A stretch of DNA of 27,985 nucleotides from CAZRHH01 sp964599885. Lineage in GTDB: Bacteria > Chloroflexota > Dehalococcoidia > DSTF01 > JACRBR01. Below, one piece after another: positions 7,278-15,085 of the stretch. The first letter of the stretch is position 1, and every line of letters starts with the position of its first letter. The notes beneath the pieces are model-generated. The model did no database searches. It was given only the letters and a program-made list of their open reading frames with translations, and was not told the origin of the DNA. Made by a program: the position numbers and the translations under genes. Location of the stretch: NCBI GenBank assembly GCA_964599885.1, contig CAZRHH010000041.1, forward strand, positions 1 through 27,985, read 5' to 3'.

Positions 7278-8375
7278 ATGATCTTCAAGACGGCTGGCGA
7301 GATGTTCGGCGTGGGCGCTGGGCGACGGATTGTTAGCGGGTTGCTGGTCGCGACGCTGGCTGTGTTGATGGCGGCGTGCGGCGGCGACGATGACCCGGAG
7401 ACGCGGCCGTTCGACGACAATCCGACGGAGATCGCGGGCATCCCGACGCAGGCGGCGTTCCCGATCGAAGTGCAGCGGAGCGACGGGCAGTCGCTGGTCG
7501 TCGATGCGGTGGTGACGCGCGTTGTGTCCTTGTCACCGGGGGCCACGGAGACGATCTACGCGCTGGGCGCGGAAGCGGCGCTGGTCGCTGTCGACAACAA
7601 CGCAGACTTTCCGGAGGCGGCGGCGAGCTTCGCGACGCGCGTCGACGCGTTTCAGCCGAACATCGAGGCGATCGCCGCGCTAGAGCCTGACCTGGTGATT
7701 GTGCCCTCGGACATTGGCGGGATCGTCGGTGCGCTGGACCGGCTGAACATTCCGGTGCTGTTTATCGATCTCGATACCGACGTGCAGACGATTGACGACG
7801 TGCTCGGGCAGATCGGACTGATGGGTCGGCTGACGGGCACCGAAGCGCGCAGCGCTGAGATTATCACGGACCTCACGGCACGCGTGCAGGTGGTGGAGGA
7901 CGGTCTGCGCGGACTCGCGACGGCGGCCGGACCGACCGTCTACCACGAGTTAGACAGCACCTTCTACACGGTGTCTGAGCAGACATTCATCGGCAGCCTG
8001 TACCGGACGTTGAAGGCGCGCAACATCGCCGAGGACGGCGGCGGCATCGCGTATCCGCAACTGACGCAAGAGGCGATCATCGCCGCGAATCCAGAAGTGA
8101 TCGTGCTGGCGGACGAGGAATTCGGTGTGACGATCGACATCGTGAAAGCGCGACCGGGGTGGAACGCCATCTTCGCCGTGCAGAACGACCAAATCTACGC
8201 CGTTGACCCGGACATCATCAGCCGGCCGGGGCCGCGTATCGTCGATGCGTTGGAGCAGCTCGCCGGGGAGTTCTACCCGCAGGTGTTCGGCGACGGGGCG
8301 GCGGAAGGCACGGCGGAGCCGGGGGAGCCATCGCCAGTACCAGCGACGGCTGTGGCGACGGCCGCCGCGGAGTAG
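7278..8375 (+). CDS. btuF: Corrinoid ABC transporter substrate-binding lipoprotein
   Basis: A 365-residue periplasmic-binding protein of the TroA/FecB-like class that delivers cobalamin or cobinamide to BtuCD. The start at 7278 is chosen because AAGGAG lies 9 bases upstream; the earlier ATG at 7269 directly abuts that site. Residues 1-33 are a lipoprotein signal ending in LMAAC with the lipidated Cys34. Next is an acidic linker, then the two lobes: VVSLSPGATETIYALGAEAALVAVDNNADFP is the family's N-terminal signature, and ALEPDLVIVPSD and ANPEVIVLADEEF are typical strands. The C-terminus adds an Ala/Pro/Thr-rich tail. Specificity for corrinoids rather than iron siderophores rests on the cobalamin riboswitch and the cob genes downstream. 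Confidence 0.9.
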   Translation: MIFKTAGEMFGVGAGRRIVSGLLVATLAVLMAACGGDDDPETRPFDDNPTEIAGIPTQAAFPIEVQRSDGQSLVVDAVVTRVVSLSPGATETIYALGAEAALVAVDNNADFPEAAASFATRVDAFQPNIEAIAALEPDLVIVPSDIGGIVGALDRLNIPVLFIDLDTDVQTIDDVLGQIGLMGRLTGTEARSAEIITDLTARVQVVEDGLRGLATAAGPTVYHELDSTFYTVSEQTFIGSLYRTLKARNIAEDGGGIAYPQLTQEAIIAANPEVIVLADEEFGVTIDIVKARPGWNAIFAVQNDQIYAVDPDIISRPGPRIVDALEQLAGEFYPQVFGDGAAEGTAEPGEPSPVPATAVATAAAE

Positions 8376-8377
8376 CG

Positions 8378-9475
8378 ATGCAACTCGTCACACCGCGGCG
8401 CGGACGCATCGGCGAGGAACGGCGCGAACCGGCGCTCGTGACGTGGCGTAGCCTGGCGCCGACGTTTGCGCTGGCGGCGCTGGCGACGTGCGCGATCGCG
8501 CTCTTCGCGGTGAGCTGGGGGACGGCGCGCATCGCGCCGCAGACGACGCTGGCGATCCTGCTGGATCATCTGCCGATGCTCAGCGCGGGGCACCACACGG
8601 CGACCGAAGACGCGATCATCTGGAACGTGCGCGCGCCGCGGGTGGTGCTGGCGGGTCTCGTCGGCGCGACGCTGGCGTTTTCGGGAGCTGCGTACCAGGC
8701 GGTGTTCCGCAATCCGCTCGCCGAGCCGTATCTGATCGGCGTGTCGGCGGGAGCGAGCGTGGGCGCGACGCTGATCATCGTGTCACCGCTGGTTGTCGCG
8801 GCGGGGGTGTTCAGTCCGGTACCGCCCGCGGCGTTCGGCGGGGCAATCGTCGCCGTGGCGCTGTCGTACGGGCTGGCGCGGGTGAATGGCGCGGTACCGA
8901 CGACGTCGCTGATCCTCAGCGGGGTCGCGGTGTCGTCGGTCGGCACGGCGCTCGTGACGTATTTGATGCTGACGTACAGCGAACGGACGCTGGCTATCCT
9001 GTCGTGGATCCTCGGCGGCTTCAACACGGCAACGTGGACTGAGGCCGGCATGATGCTGCCATACATGCTCATCGCGATCGCGTGCGTGCTGCCGTATGCG
9101 CGGCTGCTCAACGTGCTGCAGCTCGAAGAAGAGCAGGCGCGGCAGCTCGGCATCAACGTCGAGATGGTGCGGCTGGCGGTGCTGGCGCTGGCGTCGCTGG
9201 CGACGGCGGCAGCGGTGGCGGTGAGCGGGCTGATCGGCTTCGTCGGGCTCGTCGTGCCGCATACGGTGCGGATGATCTGGGGGCCGGACTACCGGCGAGT
9301 GCTGCCGCTGTCGGGATTCTTCGGCGCGTCATTCTTGATCCTGGCCGACGTGATCGCTCGCAGCATCAATCCCGGATTCGAAGTACCGATCGGGCTCGTG
9401 ACGGCGGTAATCGGCGCGCCGTTCTTCCTCTTCCTGCTGCGGCGGCAGCAGCGGCCGATCTTCGGGCGCGCGTGA
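8378..9475 (+). CDS. btuC: Corrinoid ABC transporter permease (FecCD/BtuC family)
   Basis: A 365-residue polytopic membrane protein of the FecCD family with roughly ten hydrophobic segments. The family marks are NVRAPRVVLAGLVGATLAFSGAAYQAVFRNPLAEPYLIGVSAGA near the N-terminus, and the later GLIGFVGLVVPHTVRMIWGPDYRRVLPLSGFFGASFLILADVIAR, which includes the loop contacting the ATPase. It forms the import channel with BtuD. The gene begins 2 bases after the btuF stop and its TGA overlaps the btuD ATG, so the three are one translational unit. The 20-residue basic N-terminal extension before the first helix is longer than in E. coli BtuC. Confidence 0.92.
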   Translation: MQLVTPRRGRIGEERREPALVTWRSLAPTFALAALATCAIALFAVSWGTARIAPQTTLAILLDHLPMLSAGHHTATEDAIIWNVRAPRVVLAGLVGATLAFSGAAYQAVFRNPLAEPYLIGVSAGASVGATLIIVSPLVVAAGVFSPVPPAAFGGAIVAVALSYGLARVNGAVPTTSLILSGVAVSSVGTALVTYLMLTYSERTLAILSWILGGFNTATWTEAGMMLPYMLIAIACVLPYARLLNVLQLEEEQARQLGINVEMVRLAVLALASLATAAAVAVSGLIGFVGLVVPHTVRMIWGPDYRRVLPLSGFFGASFLILADVIARSINPGFEVPIGLVTAVIGAPFFLFLLRRQQRPIFGRA

Positions 9476-10314
9476 TGCTGGAGATCCGCGACCTTCACGC
9501 CGGCTATGCGTCACATGCGGTGCTGCGCGGCGTCGATCTGCGTGTGGAGCGCGGGGAGTTGCTGGCGGTGATCGGGCCGAACGGCTGCGGCAAGACGACA
9601 CTGCTGCGCGTGATCAGCGGCGTGCATGCGCCGGACGATGGCGACGTGCTGCTCGACGGCGCGCCGCTCGCTTCGATGAGCGCGAGCGCGCTGGCGCGGC
9701 GGGTCGCGGTGGTCGCGCAGGGCGGGGCGTTGCCGGAGCGATTCTCGTCGTTCGAGGTGGTGCTGATGGGGCGGACGCCGCACCTGCGGTGGCTCCAGTC
9801 GGAGGGCGCGCGCGATATCGACGTTGTGCGTGAGGCGATGGAGCGCGCGGGGTGCTGGCATCTGCGCGAGCGCTATACGGAAGAACTTTCGGGAGGCGAG
9901 CGGCAGCGCGTGGTGATCGCGCGGGCGCTGGCGCAGGAGCCGGAGTTGATGCTGCTCGACGAGCCGACGTCGCATCTGGATATGGCGCACCAGGTGGCGA
10001 CGTTTCGGCTGATGCGCGAACTTTGCCGCGAGCAACGGTTGGCAGTCGTGGCGGTCGTGCATGATCTGACGCTGGCGGCGATGTTCGCGGACCGGATCGC
10101 GCTGCTGTCGGAGGGACGGATCCTCGCTGACGGGGCGCCGGACGACGTGCTGCGGGCGCCGGCGATCGCGCAGGCGTACGGCGTGGCGGTGCGGGTGCTG
10201 CAACATCCGACGACGGGGCGGCCGATCGTGGTGCCGGATATGGGCGATGAGGGTGCGGCGCCGGTCGTGGCGGCGGCTGTCGTAGCGACGGTGGCAGCGA
10301 AGGAGAGCGCGTGA
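9475..10314 (+). CDS. btuD: Corrinoid ABC transporter ATP-binding protein
   Basis: A 279-residue ABC ATPase with Walker A GPNGCGKT (34-41), signature LSGGERQR (138-145), Walker B LMLLDEP (158-164) and switch His in VVHDL. It drives corrinoid uptake with BtuC and BtuF. The start is the ATG that overlaps the btuC stop as TGATG; the frame stays open far upstream but that part is out of frame inside btuC. The C-terminus continues past the usual domain with an Ala/Val-rich tail. Its TGA overlaps the cobO start. Confidence 0.93.
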   Translation: MLEIRDLHAGYASHAVLRGVDLRVERGELLAVIGPNGCGKTTLLRVISGVHAPDDGDVLLDGAPLASMSASALARRVAVVAQGGALPERFSSFEVVLMGRTPHLRWLQSEGARDIDVVREAMERAGCWHLRERYTEELSGGERQRVVIARALAQEPELMLLDEPTSHLDMAHQVATFRLMRELCREQRLAVVAVVHDLTLAAMFADRIALLSEGRILADGAPDDVLRAPAIAQAYGVAVRVLQHPTTGRPIVVPDMGDEGAAPVVAAAVVATVAAKESA

Positions 10315-10892
10315 TGGGCGACGAAGCGCCGAAGTCCGCGGGTGACGATGGTGATGGCGCCGACGCGAAGCAGCCGCGCAAGACACTCGTTGTCGTCAAC
10401 ACGGGTAACGGCAAGGGAAAGACGACGGCCGCGCTCGGCGTGCTGTTTCGCGCGTGGGGGCGGGGGCTGAACGTCTGCATGCTGCAGTTCATCAAGAGCA
10501 CGACGTCGAACTACGGCGAGAACAAGGCGGCGAAGAAGGCGGGCATCGAGATGCTGTCGTTGGGCGGCGGGTTCACGTGGTTATCGAAGGACATCGAGAA
10601 GGACAAGGCGCTGGCGCGCGAGTTGTGGGAGCAGTGCAAGGCGAAGATCGGATCGGGCGACTATGACGTCGTGGCGCTTGATGAGTTCACGTATCCGCTG
10701 ACGTACGGGTGGCTGCCGGTCGATGAGGTGATCGCGTTTCTGCGCACGCGGCCGGCGCGCACGCACGTGATCATCACGGGGCGTGATGCACCGCAAGAGT
10801 TGATCGACTACGCGGACCTGGTGACGGAGATGCGCGAGATCAAGCATCCGTTCCAGCAGGGGATCAAGGCGCAGCCGGGGATCGAGTTTTGA
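10314..10892 (+). CDS. cobO: Cob(I)alamin adenosyltransferase, CobA/CobO/BtuR type
   Basis: A 192-residue enzyme that transfers the adenosyl group of ATP to the cobalt of reduced corrinoids. The P-loop GNGKGKTTAALG (31-42) is the family signature, followed by LQFIKS and the VVALDEFTYPLTYGWLP segment with the Walker B-like Asp-Glu. The first 20 residues are an acidic, probably disordered extension, as seen in many CobO proteins. The ATG at 10314 overlaps the btuD stop and has AAGGAG 8 bases upstream. A GTG directly before it is a possible alternative. It is placed just after the importer, so incoming cobinamide or cobalamin can be adenosylated at once. Confidence 0.93.
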   Translation: MGDEAPKSAGDDGDGADAKQPRKTLVVVNTGNGKGKTTAALGVLFRAWGRGLNVCMLQFIKSTTSNYGENKAAKKAGIEMLSLGGGFTWLSKDIEKDKALARELWEQCKAKIGSGDYDVVALDEFTYPLTYGWLPVDEVIAFLRTRPARTHVIITGRDAPQELIDYADLVTEMREIKHPFQQGIKAQPGIEF

Positions 10893-12067
10893 TGTCGAGC
10901 GCGGAGATCATCGGCGAGGCGATCGCGGCGATCCAGGCGCCGGACGAAGCCGCGCGCGACCGCGCGCGCGCGTTGCAGTCGCGGCTGACGAAGCCTGCGG
11001 GCGCGCTGGGGCGGCTCGAAGATCTGCACGTGTGGGCGGCTGGCATTCGGCGTGAGACGACGCCGGCGCCGGGCGGCGCGGTGATCGTCGTTGCGGCGGG
11101 CGATCACGGCGTTGCCGAGGAGGGCGTCAGCGCGTATCCGCAGAACGTGACGGCGCAGATGGTGGCGAATTTTCTGGCGGGCGGCACCGCGGTGAACGTG
11201 CTGGCGGCGCAGGCGGGCGCGCGGGTGCGGATCGTCGATGCGGGCGTGCGCGCAGGTGGAAGCGGGAAACGAGAAGCGGGAAGCGGGATCAAGCCAGATG
11301 GACGCGGGAAACGAGAAGCGAGAAGCGGGATCGAGCGACTGAGCGGCGATGTTGCGTGCGACGCGCTGCACGTGGCGAAGGTGCGCGACGGCACGGCGAA
11401 CATGACGCGCGGCGCGGCGATGACGCGCGGGGAGGCGGAGACGCTGATCGCGCGCGGCGTGGTGTTCGCGCGCGAGGAATGCGCAAACGGTGCGCGGGCT
11501 ATCGGGCTCGGCGACATGGGGATCGGCAACACGACGGCGGCGGCGGCGATCACGTCGGTGCTGACGGGGGCGCCGGCGCGGATGACGGCGGGTCGCGGCA
11601 CGGGCATCGACGATGCGGCGTTCGCGGTGAAGGTGGATGCGATCGAGCGGGCGATCGTTGTCAACGCGCCGGATGCGACGGATCCGCTGGGGGTGATGGC
11701 GAGCGTCGGCGGGTGCGAGCTGGCGTTTCTATGCGGCGTGACGATCGGCGGCGCGGCGTCGGGTGTGCCTGTGGTGCTCGACGGGTATCCGACGACGGCG
11801 GCGGCGCTGGTGGCGGCGGCGATGGCGCCGTCATGCGGCGACTACATGCTGGCGTCGCATGTGTCGGCGGAGCCGGGGCATCGCATCGCGCTGGAGCATC
11901 TTGAACTGCGGCCGTTGCTCGATCTGGAGATGCGGCTGGGCGAGGGGTCGGGCGCGGCGCTGGCGCTGACGCTGCTTGACGCAGCGCTGAGGTTGCCGCG
12001 GGAGATGGCGACGTTCGATTCGGCCGGCGTCTCACGCTCGGCGACCGAGACGCGCGCCGAAGCGTGA
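10892..12067 (+). CDS. cobT: Nicotinate-nucleotide--dimethylbenzimidazole phosphoribosyltransferase, with repeat-derived insert
   Basis: A 391-residue CobT, which makes alpha-ribazole phosphate from nicotinate mononucleotide and the lower-ligand base. Family marks are VVAAGDHGVAEEGVSAYPQNVT (67-88), GLGDMGIGNTT (205-214) and MRLGEGSGAAL, where Glu351 matches the catalytic Glu317 of the Salmonella enzyme. Between IVDAGVR and HVAKVRDGTANMTRGAAMTR there are about 28 extra residues (123-150), two 14-residue units (GSGKREAGSGIKPD and GRGKREARSGIERL) encoded by a 7-bp-periodic DNA repeat. This accounts for most of the length excess over the usual ~356 residues. All visible catalytic motifs remain and the frame is intact, so the enzyme is probably active. 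ATG overlaps the cobO stop; the stop overlaps the cobS GTG. Confidence 0.92.
   Translation: MSSAEIIGEAIAAIQAPDEAARDRARALQSRLTKPAGALGRLEDLHVWAAGIRRETTPAPGGAVIVVAAGDHGVAEEGVSAYPQNVTAQMVANFLAGGTAVNVLAAQAGARVRIVDAGVRAGGSGKREAGSGIKPDGRGKREARSGIERLSGDVACDALHVAKVRDGTANMTRGAAMTRGEAETLIARGVVFAREECANGARAIGLGDMGIGNTTAAAAITSVLTGAPARMTAGRGTGIDDAAFAVKVDAIERAIVVNAPDATDPLGVMASVGGCELAFLCGVTIGGAASGVPVVLDGYPTTAAALVAAAMAPSCGDYMLASHVSAEPGHRIALEHLELRPLLDLEMRLGEGSGAALALTLLDAALRLPREMATFDSAGVSRSATETRAEA
11259..11335 (+). repeat. 7-bp-periodic repeat inside cobT
   Basis: The stretch reads as eleven 7-base units of the GAAGCGG / GAAACGA / GATCAAG type. A six-unit block repeats once with a period of 42 bases (GCGGGAAACGAGAAGCG at 11262 and at 11304), which keeps the reading frame. 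The same unit family occurs at 14399 and 17475. Confidence 0.85.
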
Positions 12068-12798
12068 CGTCGTTCTTCGATGCGCTGGAGTTTCTGACGC
12101 GGATGCGGGTGCGGCGTGCGGCGCCGGATCTCGCTGCTGTCGCGCGTTCTCAGGTGTGGTTTCCGGTGGTGGGGTTGCTGATCGGGTTGCTGCTGCTTGG
12201 CATCGACCGGGCGCTGACGCGCGTGCTGCCGGACGTGTCGATCGACGTGATACTCGTGGTTTCGCTGGCGATGGTGACGGGCGCGCTGCATCTCGACGGA
12301 CTGGCGGACGCGGCGGATGGGCTGTTCGGCGCGCACGATCGCGAGCGGCGGCTGGCGATCATGCGCGACGTTCATGCCGGCACGTACGCGATCGTCGCGG
12401 TGGTGTGCGTGCTGGCTCTGAAGTGGGCAGGGCTGGTCGCGCTGCCGGGTGATGTGCGGCTCGAGGCGATCGTGCTGGCACCGTGTCTCGCGCGGTTTGC
12501 GATGGTGGCATCGATCGCCGCGTTTCCGTACGCGCGGGAGTCGGGGATGGGGGCATCGTTTCGGGCGAGGGCGTGGCCGGCGGCGGTGGTGGTTAGCGGC
12601 GGGGTTGCGGTTGTGGCGTCGGTTGGGTTGCTGGGCTTCGATGGCGTGCTCGTTCTGATGATTGCTGTTGCGTGCGCGTTTGCGATCGGGGCGTATGCGG
12701 TGCGGGCGGTTGGGGGCATGACGGGCGATCTGTATGGGGCGGTGGTGGAGGTGACGGAGGCGGTTGTGTTGTTGGGGATCGCGGTGGTTGCCGGGTAG
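12064..12798 (+). CDS. cobS: Adenosylcobinamide-GDP ribazoletransferase (cobalamin synthase)
   Basis: A 244-residue integral membrane enzyme that joins adenosylcobinamide-GDP to alpha-ribazole (phosphate), the last assembly step. The N-terminal FFDALEFLTRMRV opens the protein, followed by GALHLDGLADAADGLFG (73-89) with Asp78, Asp82 and Asp85, the metal-binding acidic cluster of the family. RDVHAGTYAIVA corresponds to the usual KDSRIGTFG motif. Six or so hydrophobic segments are visible. It starts at a GTG overlapping the cobT stop (GTGA). No cobC phosphatase gene is nearby. Confidence 0.92.
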   Translation: MTSFFDALEFLTRMRVRRAAPDLAAVARSQVWFPVVGLLIGLLLLGIDRALTRVLPDVSIDVILVVSLAMVTGALHLDGLADAADGLFGAHDRERRLAIMRDVHAGTYAIVAVVCVLALKWAGLVALPGDVRLEAIVLAPCLARFAMVASIAAFPYARESGMGASFRARAWPAAVVVSGGVAVVASVGLLGFDGVLVLMIAVACAFAIGAYAVRAVGGMTGDLYGAVVEVTEAVVLLGIAVVAG

Positions 12799-12830
12799 GA
12801 ACCACAGATGCACACAGATGGACACAGATA
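12796..12830 (+). repeat. CACAGA-type short repeat after cobS
   Basis: The stop codon region continues as TAGGAACCACAGATGCACAC and a further AGATGGACACAGAT. The first 14 bases match the repeat that follows the aminotransferase gene at 4421. Confidence 0.65.
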
Positions 12831-12884
12831 GGGTTGGTGTGTGATCAGGGGCGTGGATCGCGAGCGCGGTGCCGGATGCGAGCG

Positions 12885-12993
12885 CCCTCACAGCAAGCTG
12901 TGCCGCCACGGGTGTCGTGCGCCTTCGCGTGCGCGTGCCGATGTCAGTCGTATGGGCGCACCATCCCGGGGCCCGGCAAGCGGGGCCCCTACC
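12885..12993. repeat. Composite of two REP-like palindromes between cobS and cobU
   Basis: A degenerate CTCACAGC-AA-GCTGTGCC palindrome followed by GCCACG (12887-12910) is followed by GGGGCCC-GGCAAGCG-GGGCCCC and CTACC (12968-12993). The order is opposite to the pairs at 16561, 16751, 22118, 22252 and 26622, where the GGGGCCC element comes first. The gap otherwise holds no gene. The second hairpin followed by GTTTTGC could also reduce read-through from cobS. Confidence 0.75.
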
Positions 12994-13051
12994 GTTTTGC
13001 ATCTAAGGTGCCGCGCAGGGCCGCTCACGGTGCGGCTGATAGGCTGACGAA

Positions 13052-13669
13052 ATGTTGACGCTGATTTTGGGTGGGGCGCGGAGCGGGAAGAGCGATCTGG
13101 CGTTGCGGCTGGCTGCCGCGAGCGGGCGGGATGTGGTGTTTGTCGCGACGATGGAGGCCGGGGACGATGAACTGCGGGCGCGCATTGACGCGCACCGCCG
13201 CGAGCGGCCGGCGGGCTGGCGGACGATCGAGGTACCGGTCGATGTGCCGGACGCGCTTCTGCGCGAGGCGCGGGCGGGGGAGTTCGTCGTCGTTGACTGC
13301 GTGACGTTGTGGGTGAGCAACATGCTTCTGGCGCATACGCTCGATGTCGACGCGATCGCGCCCGAGACGGTTGCGATTGCGGCGTCTGATGTGAGCGGGC
13401 GCGTCGATGCGTTTGTCGAGTGGGCGTGCGCGTTTGATGGAGACGTCGTGGTGGTGTCGAACGAAGTAGGGATGGGAGTCGTGCCGGCGTATCCGCTCGG
13501 GCGGATCTTTCGGGATGCGCTTGGCGCTGCGAACGCGGCGATCGCGCGGCGTGCCGGGCGCGTGTTGCAGGTCAATGCGGGGTTGGTGATCGATCTGACG
13601 GCGCTCGGCGCGCAGCCGCTCGATGCGTTCGGTGCGAGCCCGATGCGCAGCAACAAGCGCGCGCGATGA
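13052..13669 (+). CDS. cobU: Adenosylcobinamide kinase / adenosylcobinamide-phosphate guanylyltransferase
   Basis: A 205-residue bifunctional enzyme that phosphorylates adenosylcobinamide and then attaches GMP, making the substrate for CobS. The P-loop GGARSGKS (7-14) opens the protein. His48 in IDAHRRERPAGW matches the histidine that is guanylylated in the Salmonella enzyme. VDCVTLWVSN and SNEVGMGVVPAYPLGRIFRDALGAANAAIA are the other family signatures. No clear ribosome-binding site precedes the ATG, which is also the first start after the repeat-filled gap, so it may have its own promoter. Its stop overlaps the rhomboid ATG. Confidence 0.93.
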   Translation: MLTLILGGARSGKSDLALRLAAASGRDVVFVATMEAGDDELRARIDAHRRERPAGWRTIEVPVDVPDALLREARAGEFVVVDCVTLWVSNMLLAHTLDVDAIAPETVAIAASDVSGRVDAFVEWACAFDGDVVVVSNEVGMGVVPAYPLGRIFRDALGAANAAIARRAGRVLQVNAGLVIDLTALGAQPLDAFGASPMRSNKRAR

Positions 13670-14433
13670 TTCCGATCTCGGACAGTGTGCGGACGCGATC
13701 GGTGCCGTACGTGAACATCGCGATCATCCTGACGTGCATCGTCGTGTTCATGTACGAGGTGTATCTCAGCGAGCAGGCCATCCGCGGAGCGATCACGGAG
13801 CTGGACAGGCTGATCTTTCGCTGGGGCAACATTCCGGGATGCACGTTCGAGGCGGCGGGGGTCGATACGACGCTCTCGGTGGGGCAGCAGCGCGGGATCT
13901 GCGACGAGCAGCCGCAGCCGTTGCTGACGCTGTTCTCGGCGATGTTCCTGCACGGCGGCTGGCTGCATCTGGCCGGCAACATGCTGTTCTTGTGGATTTT
14001 CGGCGACAACGTGGAAGACGCGATGGGCCACGTGCGGTATCTGGTGTTCTATCTGGCCGTCGGGGCGCTCGCCGGGTTGACGCATGGTGTCATCGACATC
14101 AGCGACCTGACGCCCGCGATCGGCGCGAGCGGCGCGATCGCGGGCGTGATGGGGGCGTACATCGTGCTGTTTCCGCGCGCATGGGTGACTGCGATCTTTT
14201 TCATCATCATCCCGATACCGGTGCCGGCGTGGCTGCTGATCGGGTTCTGGTTCGTGCAGCAGTTGTTCATTGGGTTCTCGTCGCTGGGGGTGGAGGCGGT
14301 GGGGGCGTCGGGGGGTGTCGCGTACTTCGCGCATATCGGCGGGTTCGTGGCGGGGGCGGTGCTGGTGACGGTGTTTGTGTTGGGACGGCCGCGGATTTGG
14401 AAGCGGGAAGCGAGAAGCGGGAGGCGGGATTGA
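13666..14433 (+). CDS. Rhomboid-family intramembrane serine protease
   Basis: A 255-residue membrane protein. It has the family motifs HGGWLHLAGNMLFLWIFGDNVED (His101 and Asn105 of the HxxxN set), GASGAIAGVMGAY with nucleophile Ser155, and AHIGGFVAG with catalytic His223. About six hydrophobic helices follow the rhomboid order, with an extended L1 loop (residues 40-85) that contains two cysteines. It cleaves transmembrane substrates; the substrate is unknown. The ATG overlaps the cobU stop (ATGA), so it is translated with cobU, an unusual partnership. The last ten residues (KREARSGRRD) come from a 7-bp repeat that runs through the stop codon, so the native C-terminus has probably been replaced. 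Confidence 0.92.
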   Translation: MIPISDSVRTRSVPYVNIAIILTCIVVFMYEVYLSEQAIRGAITELDRLIFRWGNIPGCTFEAAGVDTTLSVGQQRGICDEQPQPLLTLFSAMFLHGGWLHLAGNMLFLWIFGDNVEDAMGHVRYLVFYLAVGALAGLTHGVIDISDLTPAIGASGAIAGVMGAYIVLFPRAWVTAIFFIIIPIPVPAWLLIGFWFVQQLFIGFSSLGVEAVGASGGVAYFAHIGGFVAGAVLVTVFVLGRPRIWKREARSGRRD

Positions 14434-14463
14434 ACCACGGAGGCAGCGGCACGGAGGGGTGCA
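14399..14463 (+). repeat. 7-bp repeat and CACGGAGG-type repeat at the rhomboid 3' end
   Basis: GAAGCGG, GAAGCGA, GAAGCGG and GAGGCGG follow in register at 14401-14428, supplying the last codons of the rhomboid gene. Directly after comes AACCACGGAGGCAGCGGCAC, a CACAGA-class repeat. Confidence 0.75.
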
Positions 14464-14492
14464 TCGAAGCTGCGGACGCGCGTCAACAGGCC

Positions 14493-14528
14493 TTAACCTT
14501 GACGCGCACGTTAACTTGCCGGTACGAT
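14493..14528 (+). promoter_or_regulatory. merR promoter with overlapping TTAAC/GTTAA dyad
   Basis: TTGACG (14499-14504) and TACGAT (14523-14528) are separated by 18 bases. An inverted repeat, TTAAC at 14493 and GTTAA at 14510, straddles the -35. The dyad and the slightly long spacer are what a MerR-family autoregulated promoter would show. The -10 ends 8 bases before the ATG, so the mRNA would be nearly leaderless. Confidence 0.6.
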
Positions 14529-14536
14529 CTCACTTG

Positions 14537-15040
14537 ATGACTACCAAACGGACACCTGTCGCTGAGCCGCCGGCTTCGGCCGCGTCGGAGCGGGCGTATT
14601 TGCAGATCGGCGAGGTTGCGGAACGCACGGGCGTGACGCAGCGGACGCTTCGGTTCTACGAGGAGAAGGGGCTGTTGCAGCCGCCGTCCCGGCTCGAGGG
14701 CGGATTCCGGCTGTACTCCGAGGCTGACGTCGAGCGGGTCGAGCGAATCAAGCGGATGCAGACGCTGCTCGGTTCGTCGCTGGCCGAGATCAAGGAGATG
14801 GTCGAGGCGGAGGAAGTGAAGCTGCAGCTTCGGGCCGAATACCGGCGCGAGGCCGAGGTGTCGGAGCGGCGGGCGAAGATCGCCAAGGCGATCGAAATGA
14901 CGGAGCTGCAGCTCGGCGTGATCGACCAGAAGCTGACGGCGCTGCAGGAGATGAAGACGAATCTCGCGCAGAAGCTGACGCTGTACGGCGGCTGGCTCGA
15001 ACATCTTGAAGAACAAACGAGGGCGCAGACTTCGCAGTAG
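14537..15040 (+). CDS. MerR-family transcriptional regulator
   Basis: A 167-residue regulator. After a 24-residue flexible N-terminus comes the MerR DNA-binding domain: YLQIGEVAERTGVTQRTLRFYEEKGLLQPPSRLEGGFRLYSEADVERV. Then follows a long coiled coil (about 85-150) for dimerisation. There are no cysteines, so it is not a metal or redox sensor of the classical type, and there is no obvious C-terminal ligand domain. The MFS exporter begins 45 bases downstream on the same strand, so it probably controls that gene. The open frame extends upstream to 14375, but the ATG at 14537 fits the domain start and the promoter. Confidence 0.88.
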   Translation: MTTKRTPVAEPPASAASERAYLQIGEVAERTGVTQRTLRFYEEKGLLQPPSRLEGGFRLYSEADVERVERIKRMQTLLGSSLAEIKEMVEAEEVKLQLRAEYRREAEVSERRAKIAKAIEMTELQLGVIDQKLTALQEMKTNLAQKLTLYGGWLEHLEEQTRAQTSQ

Positions 15041-15085
15041 CTGCGACCGGGAAGGACACGCGCAGGATTCGCGCGTGACACCACT

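Noticed and set aside
9082..9474. N-terminal extension of btuD
   Set aside because: It overlaps btuC in another frame; the TGATG overlap and the conserved start of the ATPase domain fix the start at 9475.
11842..14334. Long minus-strand open frames opposite cobT, cobS, cobU and the rhomboid
   Set aside because: Translations are His/Arg/Pro-rich shadow peptides; the plus-strand genes have full family motifs.
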